From positions 31,387 through 95,386 of the forward strand of contig CAXTWH010000017.1 in NCBI GenBank assembly GCA_964247975.1: a stretch of 64,000 nucleotides of DNA, in the 5' to 3' direction. Both the position numbers and the translations under genes were made by a program. Source of the stretch: KBS-96 sp964247975. Lineage in GTDB: Bacteria; Acidobacteriota; Terriglobia; Bryobacterales; Bryobacteraceae. The notes under the pieces are model-generated. The model was not told the DNA's origin and did no database searches. It saw nothing but the letters and a program-made list of their open reading frames with translations. Below, one piece after another: positions 34,677 through 44,451 of the stretch (position 1 is its first letter; each line of letters opens with the position of its first letter).

Positions 34677-35784
34677 TCAGTTTTCCCCCTGCTGCTGTTT
34701 TGAAGTCGCCGTTTGTTTTGCCGTGCATAGAACCTTCAGAACTGCTTTCGCAATCGGTCCAGAAGCAGTTTCCCCATCAATTGCGGTGACTTTGCCTGAA
34801 CCTAACACAATCGACGTTTTTGAATCAAGAACGGAATAAGTGAACTGATAAGTAAAAACCGGCCGATCAATTTCAACTACCAGATCGGCCAAGCTTGGGT
34901 CTTTCACTGGTAAAATTTGAAGCTGCTTGAAATCCGGTTGATTTGCTAATGCCCGATTCAAAGAATCGGTTGTGAAAAACATGGATTTTGATTGCACTGT
35001 CAGCGTTTTTGCTGACTGCAAAATTTTTTGGGGTCAGCACCGGCAAGACTGGCAGAAGAAGGTGATTGGCTGGGTTTATTAATTTGTAAAGCGGCTCCAT
35101 TACCTAATGCAATATTTTGTGCGCCCTCCGACAAGCCCATAACGCTTTCTATGGGAACGGCAAAAGCTGCACCATTTTGAATGCTCTTGGTAATAATACC
35201 GATCAACTTGCCGTCGCTATCCACAAGCGCTCCGCCGCTCGATCCCGTGCGACAGGGGCGGTGAACTGCAGAACGTGGTATCCGCTTCCAGCGCCACTTA
35301 CTTCCCCGGCTGCACGAAACGCAGAAGAAATCCCCGAAGTGGCGCTCCAGGTAAGGCCATCGGCATTAGTGACAGCATAAACAGATGCGCCAATTTTTGT
35401 ATCTTGAGCTTGGCTGACCGGTAGAACCGGTAAGTTATGGGCCGCTATCTTCAAAGCAGCAACATCGCGGCGTTCATCGAAGCCTATCAGCCTTACCTGA
35501 TCGTAAACATCGCCATTCTTTAATCGAATCTGCACTTCACGGGCATTCTTAACTACGTGGTAAGCGGTCAGAATTACGCCATCAGAGCGTACAGCAATCC
35601 CAGTTCCTATTCCTTGCAGCCTGCCTGCGCCAATGCCGGTAAGCACTAAAACCGTTGCTTCCGCAGTGTGCGCCAGAATCTCAGTTCCAGCTACCGATGG
35701 AGTAGTTTGCGTATAGGCTGCTGGAACAAAACAAGTCAGAACAGCGGTTAACAGCGCAAGCCGCGCTCGAAGTGAGAATCGCAT
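34677..35784 (-). pseudogene. Trypsin-like serine protease with two frameshifts
   Basis: Three overlapping minus-strand frames make one protein of about 368 residues. The first (from ATG at 35784) has a signal peptide, GIGTGIAVRSDGVILTAYHV with the catalytic His, and Asp in DERRDVAALKI. The frame then breaks near 35245-35250, just before the active-site Ser: the next frame reads RTGSSGGALVDSDGKLIGII. A second break near 35022-35032, in a run of C, A and T homopolymers, leads to a C-terminal domain (TLTVQSKSMFFTTDSL). Each break fits loss of one base. It is a decayed gene or an assembly artefact. Confidence 0.82.
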
Positions 35785-35873
35785 GGCAATGATTATCAAA
35801 AGTGTAAAGTGCAAATTGCACTTGCACCATTCCCCATCAATTTAGAGTGGTGTAAGGAGTACTAAATTCTTCA

Positions 35874-37046
35874 TCATCTTTGAGTGAATTTTGATTGATT
35901 GCCCTGCTCTTGTTTCGTGTAGCCGGTCATTTCCAGATAGCCTACGCCCTGCACGGCGGCTCCGGCCTCAGTGCCGTTGTAATCTACCGCTCCTTCCCAA
36001 TAGCTTCTGGTTACCTTGTTTGTTAACTCCTGGGTAGAAAGAGGCGTAGTCAGCTTTAAGGTAAGTTGTTTTGAAGGCACATCAATTTGCCAGGAAATCG
36101 GATAATCAGATCCGGTTACGGAACTATGCCAGTATGCGAGTGGTTTTAAAGAATAGCGGGAATGATCGAGAAAGATCGAATCGCCATTTTTTGCAACAAA
36201 CGTGCCGGATGAAAAAGAACTGAGGCTGCCGTCTTTCAATCGCAACCGATATAACATGAGTTCCTCGTTGTTGTTCAGTTGAATGCACATCCAATCCCAA
36301 CCGGCGGTGGATTCATTCGGAACAGCGGAAAAAAATTCACGATCCATCCAGGCTGTACCGGTGACGGAGGAAGAAGTTCCGTTCAAAGAAAGCGTGCCGG
36401 AAACAGCCATTCGAGTAAGCGAAAAGTAGTGCGAAGCTTCGCCCCGCTGCGGGCCTTTCTGGCTGACGCCGTTCTGCCCGTTCACAACCAATGGCTTCTG
36501 CGATTGCAAATTGAATTGCAGATGAGCCTTGTCGCTGACTGCTTCTAACTGCTGTCGTGCCGGTTCAAAGCTCAGCCAGTGGACGCCCCAGTTTCCGTTC
36601 CAAATGCGCCCCTGCGTGTTGTCCACGCCGGCAATTCCCGGGCCAGCGCGGTTGATGCGCTCGTTGTGGTAGAAGTGCTTGCCTGCTAGGTCGCTTAACG
36701 CAAAGTGAGCGATATAAACCTGCGCGGGATTCCAAACTGAATTCTGTTCTGCATCCGAGGCTTGCTCGTCCGGGTGAAAACGAAAGAACGTCACTTCAAA
36801 ACCGAACCGGCGGCCATCGGGAGCTTTCACATTGCCGGTGTAGTACCACCATTCGGTCTGGTAATTGGGATGAGCAAAATAGTCACGAGGAATGCGGTAT
36901 TGATATCCGGGCAGCGCCAACTCATCGGCGTATGCCCTGACCGTAAATAGTGGAAGCACCATAGCTAGAAGAAATGAAAGACTGAAACGTGAAACAGAAG
37001 AAAGCACGTTCTTTAAGATGCCCGGGTCGGACAGGAGTGACCACAA
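35874..37046 (-). CDS. CrtC/AttH lipocalin-like protein (carotenoid 1,2-hydratase family)
   Basis: A 390-residue exported protein with a signal peptide (LSFLLAMVLPLFTVRAYA). The start is uncertain: TTG at 37046 or an internal GTG at 37007. The mature part starts GYQYRIPRDYFAHPNYQTEW and contains WWYYTGNV, GFEVTFFRF, GTAWMDREFF and WDWMCIQL, all features of the CrtC/AttH double-lipocalin family. Despite the hydratase label, most such bacterial proteins have no proven substrate, and no carotenoid genes are nearby. It is followed by the convergently unrelated protease remnant. Confidence 0.88.
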   Translation of the reverse strand: MWSLLSDPGILKNVLSSVSRFSLSFLLAMVLPLFTVRAYADELALPGYQYRIPRDYFAHPNYQTEWWYYTGNVKAPDGRRFGFEVTFFRFHPDEQASDAEQNSVWNPAQVYIAHFALSDLAGKHFYHNERINRAGPGIAGVDNTQGRIWNGNWGVHWLSFEPARQQLEAVSDKAHLQFNLQSQKPLVVNGQNGVSQKGPQRGEASHYFSLTRMAVSGTLSLNGTSSSVTGTAWMDREFFSAVPNESTAGWDWMCIQLNNNEELMLYRLRLKDGSLSSFSSGTFVAKNGDSIFLDHSRYSLKPLAYWHSSVTGSDYPISWQIDVPSKQLTLKLTTPLSTQELTNKVTRSYWEGAVDYNGTEAGAAVQGVGYLEMTGYTKQEQGNQSKFTQR

Positions 37047-37082
37047 GAATTGCTGTTAAGGTCTACTAAAACTGCAAAGTGC

Positions 37083-38162
37083 TCATGGCCGGATCACAGT
37101 TATCTTAAAGGGACCTCCGTTGGCGGCAGCGTGCGCTACGGCTTCATTCGCATCGTTCAAACCAAAGGCCGTGACATCGAAATTATCCAAATCCAAAAGG
37201 CCGGACCGGATGAGCCCGACTAGGCGAACAACAGCATCAGGTGAATACATCCACTGGCCGCGTATTGTGATGAGGTTTCTCATGATCCAGGGATAAGGTA
37301 ATTCCAGGCCTGCACCTCCCGACATACCAACGCCTCCCATTAGTACGACTCTCCCGTAAGGGCGCACTGTCATAAGGGCTGCTCGCACCACTGTTGTATC
37401 AGCCGAAGGCGGCAACAGGTCGAGAACGCAATCGATTGGGCCCGGTGCCGCTTGCCGCATGTGCTCCCGGTCGTCTTTCTCGCTGCCAAGAAGCTTTACA
37501 GTTTGTACACGGGAACCAAAACGATCTGCCAAATCCGCAAGCACCTTTTCATTTCGACCCGGCGCAATGACGCAGCCCGCTCCCATTGCCAATGCGACTG
37601 CGACCGCTGCGCTGCCGAAATTGCCTGTAGCGCCGCTAATTAGAATCGTCTCGCCTGCCTGGAGGTTCGCCGCAATCAGGCCGCCGTACGGCACAAGCAA
37701 TATTCCTAGCGCGCACCATTGTGCGGCATCCGCCGCATCAAGCGAGCCGACGGGAATAGCATTCTCTGTCGGAATTCGGATCTGTTCGGCAAAGGGACCA
37801 TTATGGAAGTGTTTTTGCAATCGCAGGCCGCCTTCGCCGCGGGCGCTCCAGCCTTGCAGCGTGATATCCGGGGTGAGCGCACCGTCGCGCGACCGCACGG
37901 TAGGATCACAGAAGACCCAATCACCGGCGGCAAGACGCGTTGCGTCCGGTCCAACAGCGCGCACACGTCCGATTGCCCCGCATCCTGGCACGATAGGTAA
38001 AGTCAGCAGATACTTGCGTTCGCCGCTGAAAACTTCACCCGCATAGGACAGAACTGAGGCTGCAACAACATCGACGATAACTTCCCCCGTTCCCAGACTT
38101 GGATCAGGTATGGTTTCGATTGCGAGTGGCGACCCAAATGCCTTCAAAATTACAGCTTTCAT
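37083..38162 (-). CDS. MDR-family zinc-type alcohol dehydrogenase
   Basis: A 359-residue medium-chain dehydrogenase. The GroES-like N-terminal domain (VPGCGAIGRVRAVGPD, DWVFCDPTVRS) precedes a Rossmann domain with ILISGATGNFGSAAVAVALAMGAG (about residues 175-198). The usual catalytic Cys-His-Glu zinc set is incomplete: the position after the second strand reads VLSYAGEVFSGE, so it may be a zinc-free quinone reductase-like enzyme. It is divergent from a MmyB-type HTH regulator 104 bp away that probably controls it. Confidence 0.88.
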   Translation of the reverse strand: MKAVILKAFGSPLAIETIPDPSLGTGEVIVDVVAASVLSYAGEVFSGERKYLLTLPIVPGCGAIGRVRAVGPDATRLAAGDWVFCDPTVRSRDGALTPDITLQGWSARGEGGLRLQKHFHNGPFAEQIRIPTENAIPVGSLDAADAAQWCALGILLVPYGGLIAANLQAGETILISGATGNFGSAAVAVALAMGAGCVIAPGRNEKVLADLADRFGSRVQTVKLLGSEKDDREHMRQAAPGPIDCVLDLLPPSADTTVVRAALMTVRPYGRVVLMGGVGMSGGAGLELPYPWIMRNLITIRGQWMYSPDAVVRLVGLIRSGLLDLDNFDVTAFGLNDANEAVAHAAANGGPFKITVIRP

Positions 38163-38266
38163 AATCGTTTCCTTCTACATGAAAATTATCTCGCAAGCTT
38201 TCTCGCTGCATCCAGGCCTGGTATTATCCTAGGACTGTAAAGTGCTCCCATAAAGAGAAATCATTC

Positions 38267-39043
38267 ATGTTGAACTCCAGTCAAAGCGAACTTGGCGATT
38301 TCCTGCGATCGCGACGTGAGAAGTTAAGCCCTAAAACGGTAGGACTTGTAAATGGGCGAAGGCGGCGAACCCCGGGCTTGAGGCGTGAGGAAGTAGCTGA
38401 ACTTGCGAACATTAGCGTCGATTGGTATATCCGGTTGGAACAGGGACGGACCGTCAATCCCTCAATCGCCACCGTTGATGCTTTAGCTCGTGCGCTGCGC
38501 CTCAACAAGGTGGAACATACCCATTTGCGGATACTAGCGCAGAACCCTGGCCGTCCCGCATTCTTTCGCGAGAGCGTACCCGATGCAATCCGGCGGTTGA
38601 TCGAAAACCTCAATCTTCCCGCCTATGTCACTGGCCGCCGCTGGGACATTCTGGCCTGGAATTTTGCTGCTGCCGAAATCTTTACTGATTTTGGCCGCTT
38701 AGCCGAAGAAGATCGCAATATTCTCCTTTATATGTTGACCAGCCCGGACGCTCGGCGTCACTTCGGATCAGCTTGGACCGATGAGGCCAAACGCATGGTG
38801 GCGTTATTCCGTACGACTTTTGACCTTTGGGCGGGCGATCCAGCGTTTGCCGATCTTTTAAAGCGTCTTCGACAAGGCTGTCCTGAATTTGCAGTCTGGT
38901 GGGAGACGCACGACGTTCGCAGCGGCGTAGCCGGTCAGAAACTGCTCAACCATCCCGGCAAGGGCCTCCTCCGGTTTGAGTACGCAACTTTTCAGGTCAA
39001 TGATGATCCTGCGTTAAAGCTCGCCATTTATACGCCCGTGTGA
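38267..39043 (+). CDS. XRE/MmyB-type transcriptional regulator
   Basis: A 258-residue regulator with an N-terminal HTH (LGDFLRSRREKLSP, GLRREEVAELANISVDWYIRL and EQGRTVNPS) and a C-terminal MmyB-like ligand-binding domain (residues 100-258; VTGRRWDILAWNFAAAEIF, NILLYMLTSPDARRHFG, WAGDPAFADLLKRLRQG). This family commonly controls an adjacent oxidoreductase. Here the divergent MDR dehydrogenase is the clear candidate. A TATTAT at 38221-38226 may be its -10 element. Confidence 0.92.
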   Translation: MLNSSQSELGDFLRSRREKLSPKTVGLVNGRRRRTPGLRREEVAELANISVDWYIRLEQGRTVNPSIATVDALARALRLNKVEHTHLRILAQNPGRPAFFRESVPDAIRRLIENLNLPAYVTGRRWDILAWNFAAAEIFTDFGRLAEEDRNILLYMLTSPDARRHFGSAWTDEAKRMVALFRTTFDLWAGDPAFADLLKRLRQGCPEFAVWWETHDVRSGVAGQKLLNHPGKGLLRFEYATFQVNDDPALKLAIYTPV

Positions 39044-39277
39044 CTGATTGCTTCAGCTACCTTTATTTCCAAGCGGTACTGGTCAACTGAGTCAAACACT
39101 GACGCGGCATTTCAATGTTAAACCAGATAGATGAGGAAACCAGAGAACTGAGCGGCGCTGAGCCTCATCGCGCCGGAAATTTGGTGGTTCAGTATTGATG
39201 TGGCCAAAACTGGGAACAGAAATTCTTTGAACCTGCTAGAAAAGAGCCGCGCCGGATCTTGTTCGTGAATGGAAAAA

Positions 39278-41062
39278 TTATTGATCGGACGAGAACGTCA
39301 TGCCGCGCAACACTCCATCCGCACCGCCGTTTACCGATTGCATAGCAGCATAATCAACCGTTACTTCCGTAGGTTGCTGCGGGCCGCATGAAAATTCAGC
39401 GGGCGCTTTGCGCATAATAACGTGCGTTGGGTCAGGAATGGAAAGAGATAGCGACCCTGCTGGGGTTTCAACCACAACGCCTGTTGCTTGACCGCCGCTG
39501 CAAGCCACTTCACGAAGCTGCGCTTTTACGTGATGAAGGTTATCGTCCGGTTCAATAAACGGGTTATGCCCAGTTTGGCCGTGCGGCACGCGTGTAGTGA
39601 CAGCTTGCAGATGGCCGCTCGCGTCATGAGTAAACTGCACGGCAAGATCGGTATCGGCAATGTAGGCCAAGCGTTTCGCTTGGTTGCGTTCTTCGTTTGT
39701 AGCAGCATGGTTCAGCGCATTCTGCGCAGCCATCTTGGCTTCATCACGCTGTTTTAATTCAGTCAGATCATAAGACATGGCTGTCCAATAGCCGTAAGCA
39801 CGGTCAAGCGGCACGTTCTGCATGGCGCGGAACTGCTGCAACGCATCTTCATACTGCCCGCTGTTGCTGTTAAGCAGAGCCAACTGATAATGCGCGTTAT
39901 CGAAATCAGGTTTTAATGCAATAGCCCGTTCCAAGGCCAGCCGGATTTCCGCAGGAGGCAGTCCGGCATCCTCGGCCAGCACTGCGTACTGATAACACAA
40001 AACGGCGTCCGTGATGCCGAGTTCAATGGCGCGTTTCCAGTGGGTGCGAGCGAATTCACGATTACTCCGCAGAGCAATAGCGCCCAAGGCAGCTTCCACT
40101 TCAGCATGATCCGGAAACTCGCGTTCCAAAGCGCGGTACATTGATTCCGCACGGCCCAGATCGCCGGAAGCCATCACCAAATCAGCCAGCAGCGCGCGCG
40201 AATCAAAGGAGGAAACGGACGTAGCCTCGCCCGGAGTTTTCTCAGCAACCATAGCAGGAAGCAAAATGGTTGTAGCTGCGCGAAAACTGCCTACCCACCC
40301 GCGCAGATCAGCGCCAATGGCGTTCAACGATTTCTTGTAAGCTTGCGTTAACGCTTCCGCACTGGGCGTTCCCGCGTTCAGTAGGGCAATGAAGGTTTGA
40401 AAGTGCGGCTGATATTCCGGTGAAAGCATCAGCATGTTCACAATCGCCCAGCTTTGGGCGTAGAACATGCCGTTATCTCCGCCACGCTTGTTCCGCGCCT
40501 GGTCGCCGGGCGCAAGTTGAAGCAGTTGCGGCAGCGGAAACCAAGGATGCGAACGCAAGGTTTGCGAGCGCAGCGGCAGATCGCCGCCGATATGCCCGCC
40601 GTTGCTGCTGAAATGAATCGTGGAAAAGAACTCTGCCAAACCTTCGTTCAGCCACGGTGGAAACTGCATCCCGGTAGTGTGTAAGACAAAGTGGGCGTAT
40701 TCATGAGCAGCAATGCCAAACTCATCGGCTCCTAGTGAAGGCATCACAATATAATGGCGGCTTTGGGTGCCGAGGTAATAAGCGTCCGCAGCAGGTTTCA
40801 ATCGATAATTGTTGTATTCCGCAGCGGAGCGAAACCCAATTACACGGATGCGGATCTGGTCATCTAAGTCGAAACCGGCCCCCACGAAGAATGCCCGAAG
40901 CTGTTCGAACCAGGCCAGTGCAGCACGTGCGGAAGAAGCGCCCATTTCTGAATACACTTCGAAATGTTTGCTTTGCGCCACGGTCCACGGCGAAGAAGCG
41001 ACAACAGCGGAACTGCCATTGCTGAGTGAAGCGAGCCAGAGCAGTGCAATCAGCAGCTTCAT
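39278..41062 (-). CDS. Secreted TPR protein with peptidase-MA-like domain
   Basis: A 594-residue exported protein. A signal peptide begins at the ATG at 41062 (MKLLIALLWLASLSNGSSA); an ATG 30 bases upstream is also possible. The N-terminal part (to about residue 250) has the gluzincin-like AAHEYAHFVLHTTG zinc motif with a following Glu in WLNEGLAEFFS, as in DUF1570/peptidase-MA proteins. It is followed by TPR-like helices (about residues 290-440; LERAIALKPDFDNAHYQLAL) and a beta-rich C-terminal region. It may be an envelope or extracellular metallopeptidase. Proteolytic activity is inferred from the HExxH-like motif (HEYAH). Confidence 0.85.
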   Translation of the reverse strand: MKLLIALLWLASLSNGSSAVVASSPWTVAQSKHFEVYSEMGASSARAALAWFEQLRAFFVGAGFDLDDQIRIRVIGFRSAAEYNNYRLKPAADAYYLGTQSRHYIVMPSLGADEFGIAAHEYAHFVLHTTGMQFPPWLNEGLAEFFSTIHFSSNGGHIGGDLPLRSQTLRSHPWFPLPQLLQLAPGDQARNKRGGDNGMFYAQSWAIVNMLMLSPEYQPHFQTFIALLNAGTPSAEALTQAYKKSLNAIGADLRGWVGSFRAATTILLPAMVAEKTPGEATSVSSFDSRALLADLVMASGDLGRAESMYRALEREFPDHAEVEAALGAIALRSNREFARTHWKRAIELGITDAVLCYQYAVLAEDAGLPPAEIRLALERAIALKPDFDNAHYQLALLNSNSGQYEDALQQFRAMQNVPLDRAYGYWTAMSYDLTELKQRDEAKMAAQNALNHAATNEERNQAKRLAYIADTDLAVQFTHDASGHLQAVTTRVPHGQTGHNPFIEPDDNLHHVKAQLREVACSGGQATGVVVETPAGSLSLSIPDPTHVIMRKAPAEFSCGPQQPTEVTVDYAAMQSVNGGADGVLRGMTFSSDQ

Positions 41063-41104
41063 GCTCACACGATAACTGGAGTGAGAATTCATCGAAATGC
41101 AATG

Positions 41105-41132
41105 AAAAGGCCGCCCTAAGTGCAGCGGCCTT
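41105..41132 (-). terminator. Rho-independent terminator of recA
   Basis: On the minus strand, AAGGCCGC (41125-41132) and GCGGCCTT (41107-41114) form a perfect 8-bp GC-rich stem with a 10-base loop, followed by TTTTC. It starts 28 bp after the recA stop codon and ends before the next minus-strand gene, so it is a convincing intrinsic terminator. Confidence 0.82.
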
Positions 41133-41160
41133 ACCGTAATTGATTAGATGATGAGCTTAT

Positions 41161-42291
41161 TTAAGAAGCTGCTGGCGTTTGCGAAGAACGCCGCGAAGCC
41201 CGGCCATTTTCGGACGGTGCGCGTCCACCTTCGGCAGCAGCGGCTACCACCGCAGCCGGAGCCACTTCCGCAGCAATAGGCTGTTCGGCTTCGCCTTTAT
41301 TTAAGCCAAGCACACGGCGCAGTTCAGTGTCCAGCTTGGTGCGGATATCCGGATTATCTTTCATGAACTGCTTGGCATTTTCGCGTCCCTGGCCAATGCG
41401 GTCGCCTTTATAGCTATACCAGGAACCGCTTTTCTCTACCAGGTTCTGGGTGACGCCAAGGTCAATCAAGTCGCCTTCTTTGGAAATGCCCTCGCCGTAA
41501 ATAATGTCAAATTCCGCTTCACGGAACGGGGCCGCTACCTTATTCTTAACAATCTTCACTTTGGTGCGATTGCCGGTAACAGCTTCGCCGTCTTTAATCG
41601 CTGCAATACGCCGAATATCGATACGCACAGAAGAATAAAACTTTAAAGCGCGTCCACCGGTGGTGGTTTCCGGGTTGCCGAACATCACGCCGATCTTTTC
41701 ACGAATCTGGTTGATGAAAACCAAACAGGTATTTGATTTCGACACAATGCCGGTAAGTTTGCGCATGGCTTGGGACATCAAACGGGCTTGTACGCCCATG
41801 TGTGAATCGCCCATTTCGCCATCGAGTTCGGACTTCGGAACCAAAGCCGCTACCGAGTCCACAACCAAAACATCCACTGAGCCGGATTGAATTAAAGCGC
41901 TGGTAATTTCCAAAGCTTGTTCCGCAAAATCAGGCTGTGAAACAAGGAGATTATCAACATCTACACCAAGCTGCTTCGCATATACCGGGTCCAGCGCATG
42001 TTCCACGTCAATAAACGCCGCCATGCCGCCCGCTTTTTGCGCCTGCGCCACAACCTGCAAAGCAATGGTGGTTTTGCCCGAAGATTCCGGTCCGAAAATC
42101 TCGCAGATGCGCCCGCGAGGAAGGCCGCCCACGCCCAACGCCCAGTCCACTGAAATCGAACCGGTAGAAATAGCGGAAACCGGAACAATCGCTTCCTTGG
42201 AGCCGAGCCGCAGAATGGAGCCTTTGCCGAACTGCTTTTCAATTTGGCTGAGTGTAACGCCAAGATTTCGCGTGCGATCCTTATCGTCCAT
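41161..42291 (-). CDS. recA: Recombinase RecA
   Basis: A 376-residue RecA for homologous recombination and SOS induction. Walker A is GPESSGKTTIALQ, with the N-terminal QIEKQFGKGSILRLG, the L1/L2 loop regions (GVMFGNPETTTGGRALKFY) and VLVVDSVAALVPK visible. The C-terminus is a low-complexity Ala/Ser/Arg-rich tail (AAVVAAAAEGG ...). GAGGATG precedes the ATG. No consensus LexA box known to me was found upstream; lexA and recX are not adjacent. The gene is followed by a strong terminator. Confidence 0.98.
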   Translation of the reverse strand: MDDKDRTRNLGVTLSQIEKQFGKGSILRLGSKEAIVPVSAISTGSISVDWALGVGGLPRGRICEIFGPESSGKTTIALQVVAQAQKAGGMAAFIDVEHALDPVYAKQLGVDVDNLLVSQPDFAEQALEITSALIQSGSVDVLVVDSVAALVPKSELDGEMGDSHMGVQARLMSQAMRKLTGIVSKSNTCLVFINQIREKIGVMFGNPETTTGGRALKFYSSVRIDIRRIAAIKDGEAVTGNRTKVKIVKNKVAAPFREAEFDIIYGEGISKEGDLIDLGVTQNLVEKSGSWYSYKGDRIGQGRENAKQFMKDNPDIRTKLDTELRRVLGLNKGEAEQPIAAEVAPAAVVAAAAEGGRAPSENGRASRRSSQTPAAS

Positions 42292-42470
42292 GAGACATCC
42301 TCATTTGAAATTTCTAGGGAATTTGCCGTGACTTAAAACTGACGCCAAGAACTGCGCTTCATTTAGAGGCATTACCAGTATACCGCCAAAACAACTCTGC
42401 AAAGAACTTCTAAACGGAAATCTTTGCCAAATGTTCTAATATTTTTGTACTAGTATTTCAGGTTGAATAA

Positions 42471-43427
42471 TTAGCTGGCAGTTCGCCGCCCGTAGTAGCC
42501 CTTCCGAGCGCGTACCACCAAATCTTTGCGCCCATGTACTTTGATTTGTACGTTATGGAACGTTCCATCATTTCTGATTGGGTTCGGACGGTAAAACAAA
42601 TTGTATTGATGGCGAAGCTCGTTAGCAATGTTCTCAAAAGACTGGTTCAGGTCGCTGGCCTGAAATGGAAAGAACGACACGCCGCCGGTCTGCTGGGCGA
42701 AGTAGCGCATGATTTTGTCGCCTTCCGTTTCCTGGCGCGAAATGTTGGTGGAAATTGTGTAGACCACAACGTCCGCTTTCTGCGCCATCTCCAGTGCCTG
42801 ATCGCGGCTGGATTTGCTGTTGTTATCTTCACCGTCGCTCAAGATGATCATGGCGCGGCGGAACTTATATAAAGGTTGATCCTGCATCAGCTTGTCGCGG
42901 CAGGCAAAATATACGGCATCGAAAAGCGAAGTGCCGCCGCCGGGCCGCAGATCGCGGATGGCTTTTTCCAGTTTGGCGGTGTCGCCGGTCAGGTCGGCTA
43001 CCAGTTCGGTGGAAGAATCGAAGCTGACAATAATAGCCTTATCCTGGTCATGCACTACGCCGTTAATAAAGTTGATAGCCGCTTCCTGTTGAAAGCGGAA
43101 GCGGTCGCGGATGCTGTTGCTGGTATCAACCAAAATCGCCAGGCGAAGCGGCAGATCGGTTTCGGAAGTGAACTCCGAAATTTCCTGTTGTTTTTTGTCC
43201 TCGAAAATATCGAAATCGTTCCGAGTCAAATCAGTGATAAAACGGCCATGCTTGTCAGTAACAGTGAACAGCATATTCACGCGGGTCACTTCAGAACTGA
43301 ACTGAGCCGGTGAGTCGTCCCCTTTTGCATCGGGCGTGGCTGCTTGCTTGTTCTGCGCGGAAAGGGAACCGATGCCGAGGAAAGCCGTCACAGCAAAGAT
43401 CGCGAAAATACCGGAAAAATACTTCAT
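42471..43427 (-). CDS. Secreted VWA-domain protein
   Basis: A 318-residue exported protein with a signal peptide (FAIFAVTAFLGIGSLSAQN). It has a short N-terminal beta region (VTRVNMLFTVTDKHGRFITD) and a von Willebrand A domain from about residue 90, with the MIDAS motif LVDTSNS, Thr in GGGTSLFDAVYFA and Asp in IILSDGEDNNS. The DxSxS metal site is intact. This VWFA-related architecture is common in Acidobacteriota. Its ligand is unknown. An in-frame TTG lies immediately before the ATG. It is 18 bp downstream of the pseudouridine synthase gene on the same strand. Confidence 0.9.
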   Translation of the reverse strand: MKYFSGIFAIFAVTAFLGIGSLSAQNKQAATPDAKGDDSPAQFSSEVTRVNMLFTVTDKHGRFITDLTRNDFDIFEDKKQQEISEFTSETDLPLRLAILVDTSNSIRDRFRFQQEAAINFINGVVHDQDKAIIVSFDSSTELVADLTGDTAKLEKAIRDLRPGGGTSLFDAVYFACRDKLMQDQPLYKFRRAMIILSDGEDNNSKSSRDQALEMAQKADVVVYTISTNISRQETEGDKIMRYFAQQTGGVSFFPFQASDLNQSFENIANELRHQYNLFYRPNPIRNDGTFHNVQIKVHGRKDLVVRARKGYYGRRTAS

Positions 43428-43445
43428 CAACTTCGATGTCTCTTA

Positions 43446-44387
43446 TTATGCTTGGTTTATACCATGCGAGCGTAATTTCAATTGTTCCAGCCAGTTTTGC
43501 AGTCCCGGAGCCAACGGCGTTTCCACTTGAATGGGCTGCCCAGTCGAGGGCGATTGAAAGCGCAGACTGGCAGCATGTAAGAAAACACGGTTCAGGTTGG
43601 GAAGGCCGGGAATCTCGCGAGGCGCTCCGTAAAGCGTGTCACCCCCAAGGGGATGACCGATGCTCGCCAGGTGAACACGAATCTGGTGGGTGCGTCCCGT
43701 TTCGATTTTGACTTTCAGATAACTGAATTTGCCGATCTGTTCCAGGATCTGGTAATGGGTAACGGCTTTGCGCCCGGATGGGAGCCGCACCGTCATTCTG
43801 GTGCGGCGAACAGGATCGCGCGCAATGGGCTTGCAAATCGTGCCTTCGGCCGGTGCCGGATGCTCATGCGCCAGAGCAAGATAAATCTTCTCTACTTCCC
43901 GCGCTTGAAACTGAGCCGCCAATAATTGATGAGCGCGATCATTCCGGGCCACCACCAGCACTCCGCTGGTGTCTTTATCGAGCCGGTGAACAATGCCGGG
44001 CCGCAAATCGCCGCCCACTTGCGACAACTGCCCGAAATGATGCAGCAAAGCATTTACTAAGGTGCCGCGATGATTACCCGCCCCGGCATGAACCACCATG
44101 CCAGCGGGTTTATTTACCACTATTACGTCAGCATCTTCATACAGGATTGTTAAAGGTAAGTCTTCCGCAGCAGCCTTGAGGGGCGGCAGACTGTTCGGAA
44201 TCACTTCCACTGTTTCATTGCCCCGCAGCAGATAAGACGAACGCGCCGCCGCGCCATTCAACCGGACCTGTTCATCCTTGATCCAGCTTTGCAATCGCGA
44301 ACGGCTGTACTCCGGCAATTTTTGATGAAGAAACCAGTCGAGCCGCTTACCGCGATCTTCGGGAACGGCCTGTAAGAGGATGCTCAT
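43446..44387 (-). CDS. RluA/RluD-family 23S rRNA pseudouridine synthase
   Basis: A 313-residue enzyme. An S4 RNA-binding domain (residues 15-75; RLDWFLHQKLPEYSRSRLQS) is followed by the RluA catalytic core, with HRLDKDTSGVLVVARN containing the catalytic Asp near residue 140, IYLALAHEHP, and EQIGKFSYLKVKIETGRTHQ then HPLGGDTLYG. This is the RluD layout, so 23S rRNA helix-69 uridines are the likely targets, though RluC-type activity cannot be excluded. A diverged 56-bp copy of its 5' coding region lies 1 kb away at 45274-45329. Confidence 0.93.
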   Translation of the reverse strand: MSILLQAVPEDRGKRLDWFLHQKLPEYSRSRLQSWIKDEQVRLNGAAARSSYLLRGNETVEVIPNSLPPLKAAAEDLPLTILYEDADVIVVNKPAGMVVHAGAGNHRGTLVNALLHHFGQLSQVGGDLRPGIVHRLDKDTSGVLVVARNDRAHQLLAAQFQAREVEKIYLALAHEHPAPAEGTICKPIARDPVRRTRMTVRLPSGRKAVTHYQILEQIGKFSYLKVKIETGRTHQIRVHLASIGHPLGGDTLYGAPREIPGLPNLNRVFLHAASLRFQSPSTGQPIQVETPLAPGLQNWLEQLKLRSHGINQA

Positions 44388-44451
44388 GGGAGCGTCCGTA
44401 TTCTACCGCGATTTTAAATGGCTTATCCTAATCAAAGAGAGAACACGTTCG

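Noticed and set aside
35020..35036. Programmed ribosomal frameshift at the C/A/T homopolymer run in the protease gene
   Set aside because: The heptamer does not fit a good slippery site and the gene has a second break elsewhere, so decay or sequencing error is simpler.
39044..39277. Possible short gene after the MmyB-type regulator
   Set aside because: Only a 27-codon frame (starting near 39117) without ribosome-binding site; no support.
42292..42470. LexA/SOS box upstream of recA
   Set aside because: I could not find a site matching SOS boxes I know; GAAC and GTTC half-sites are too far apart.
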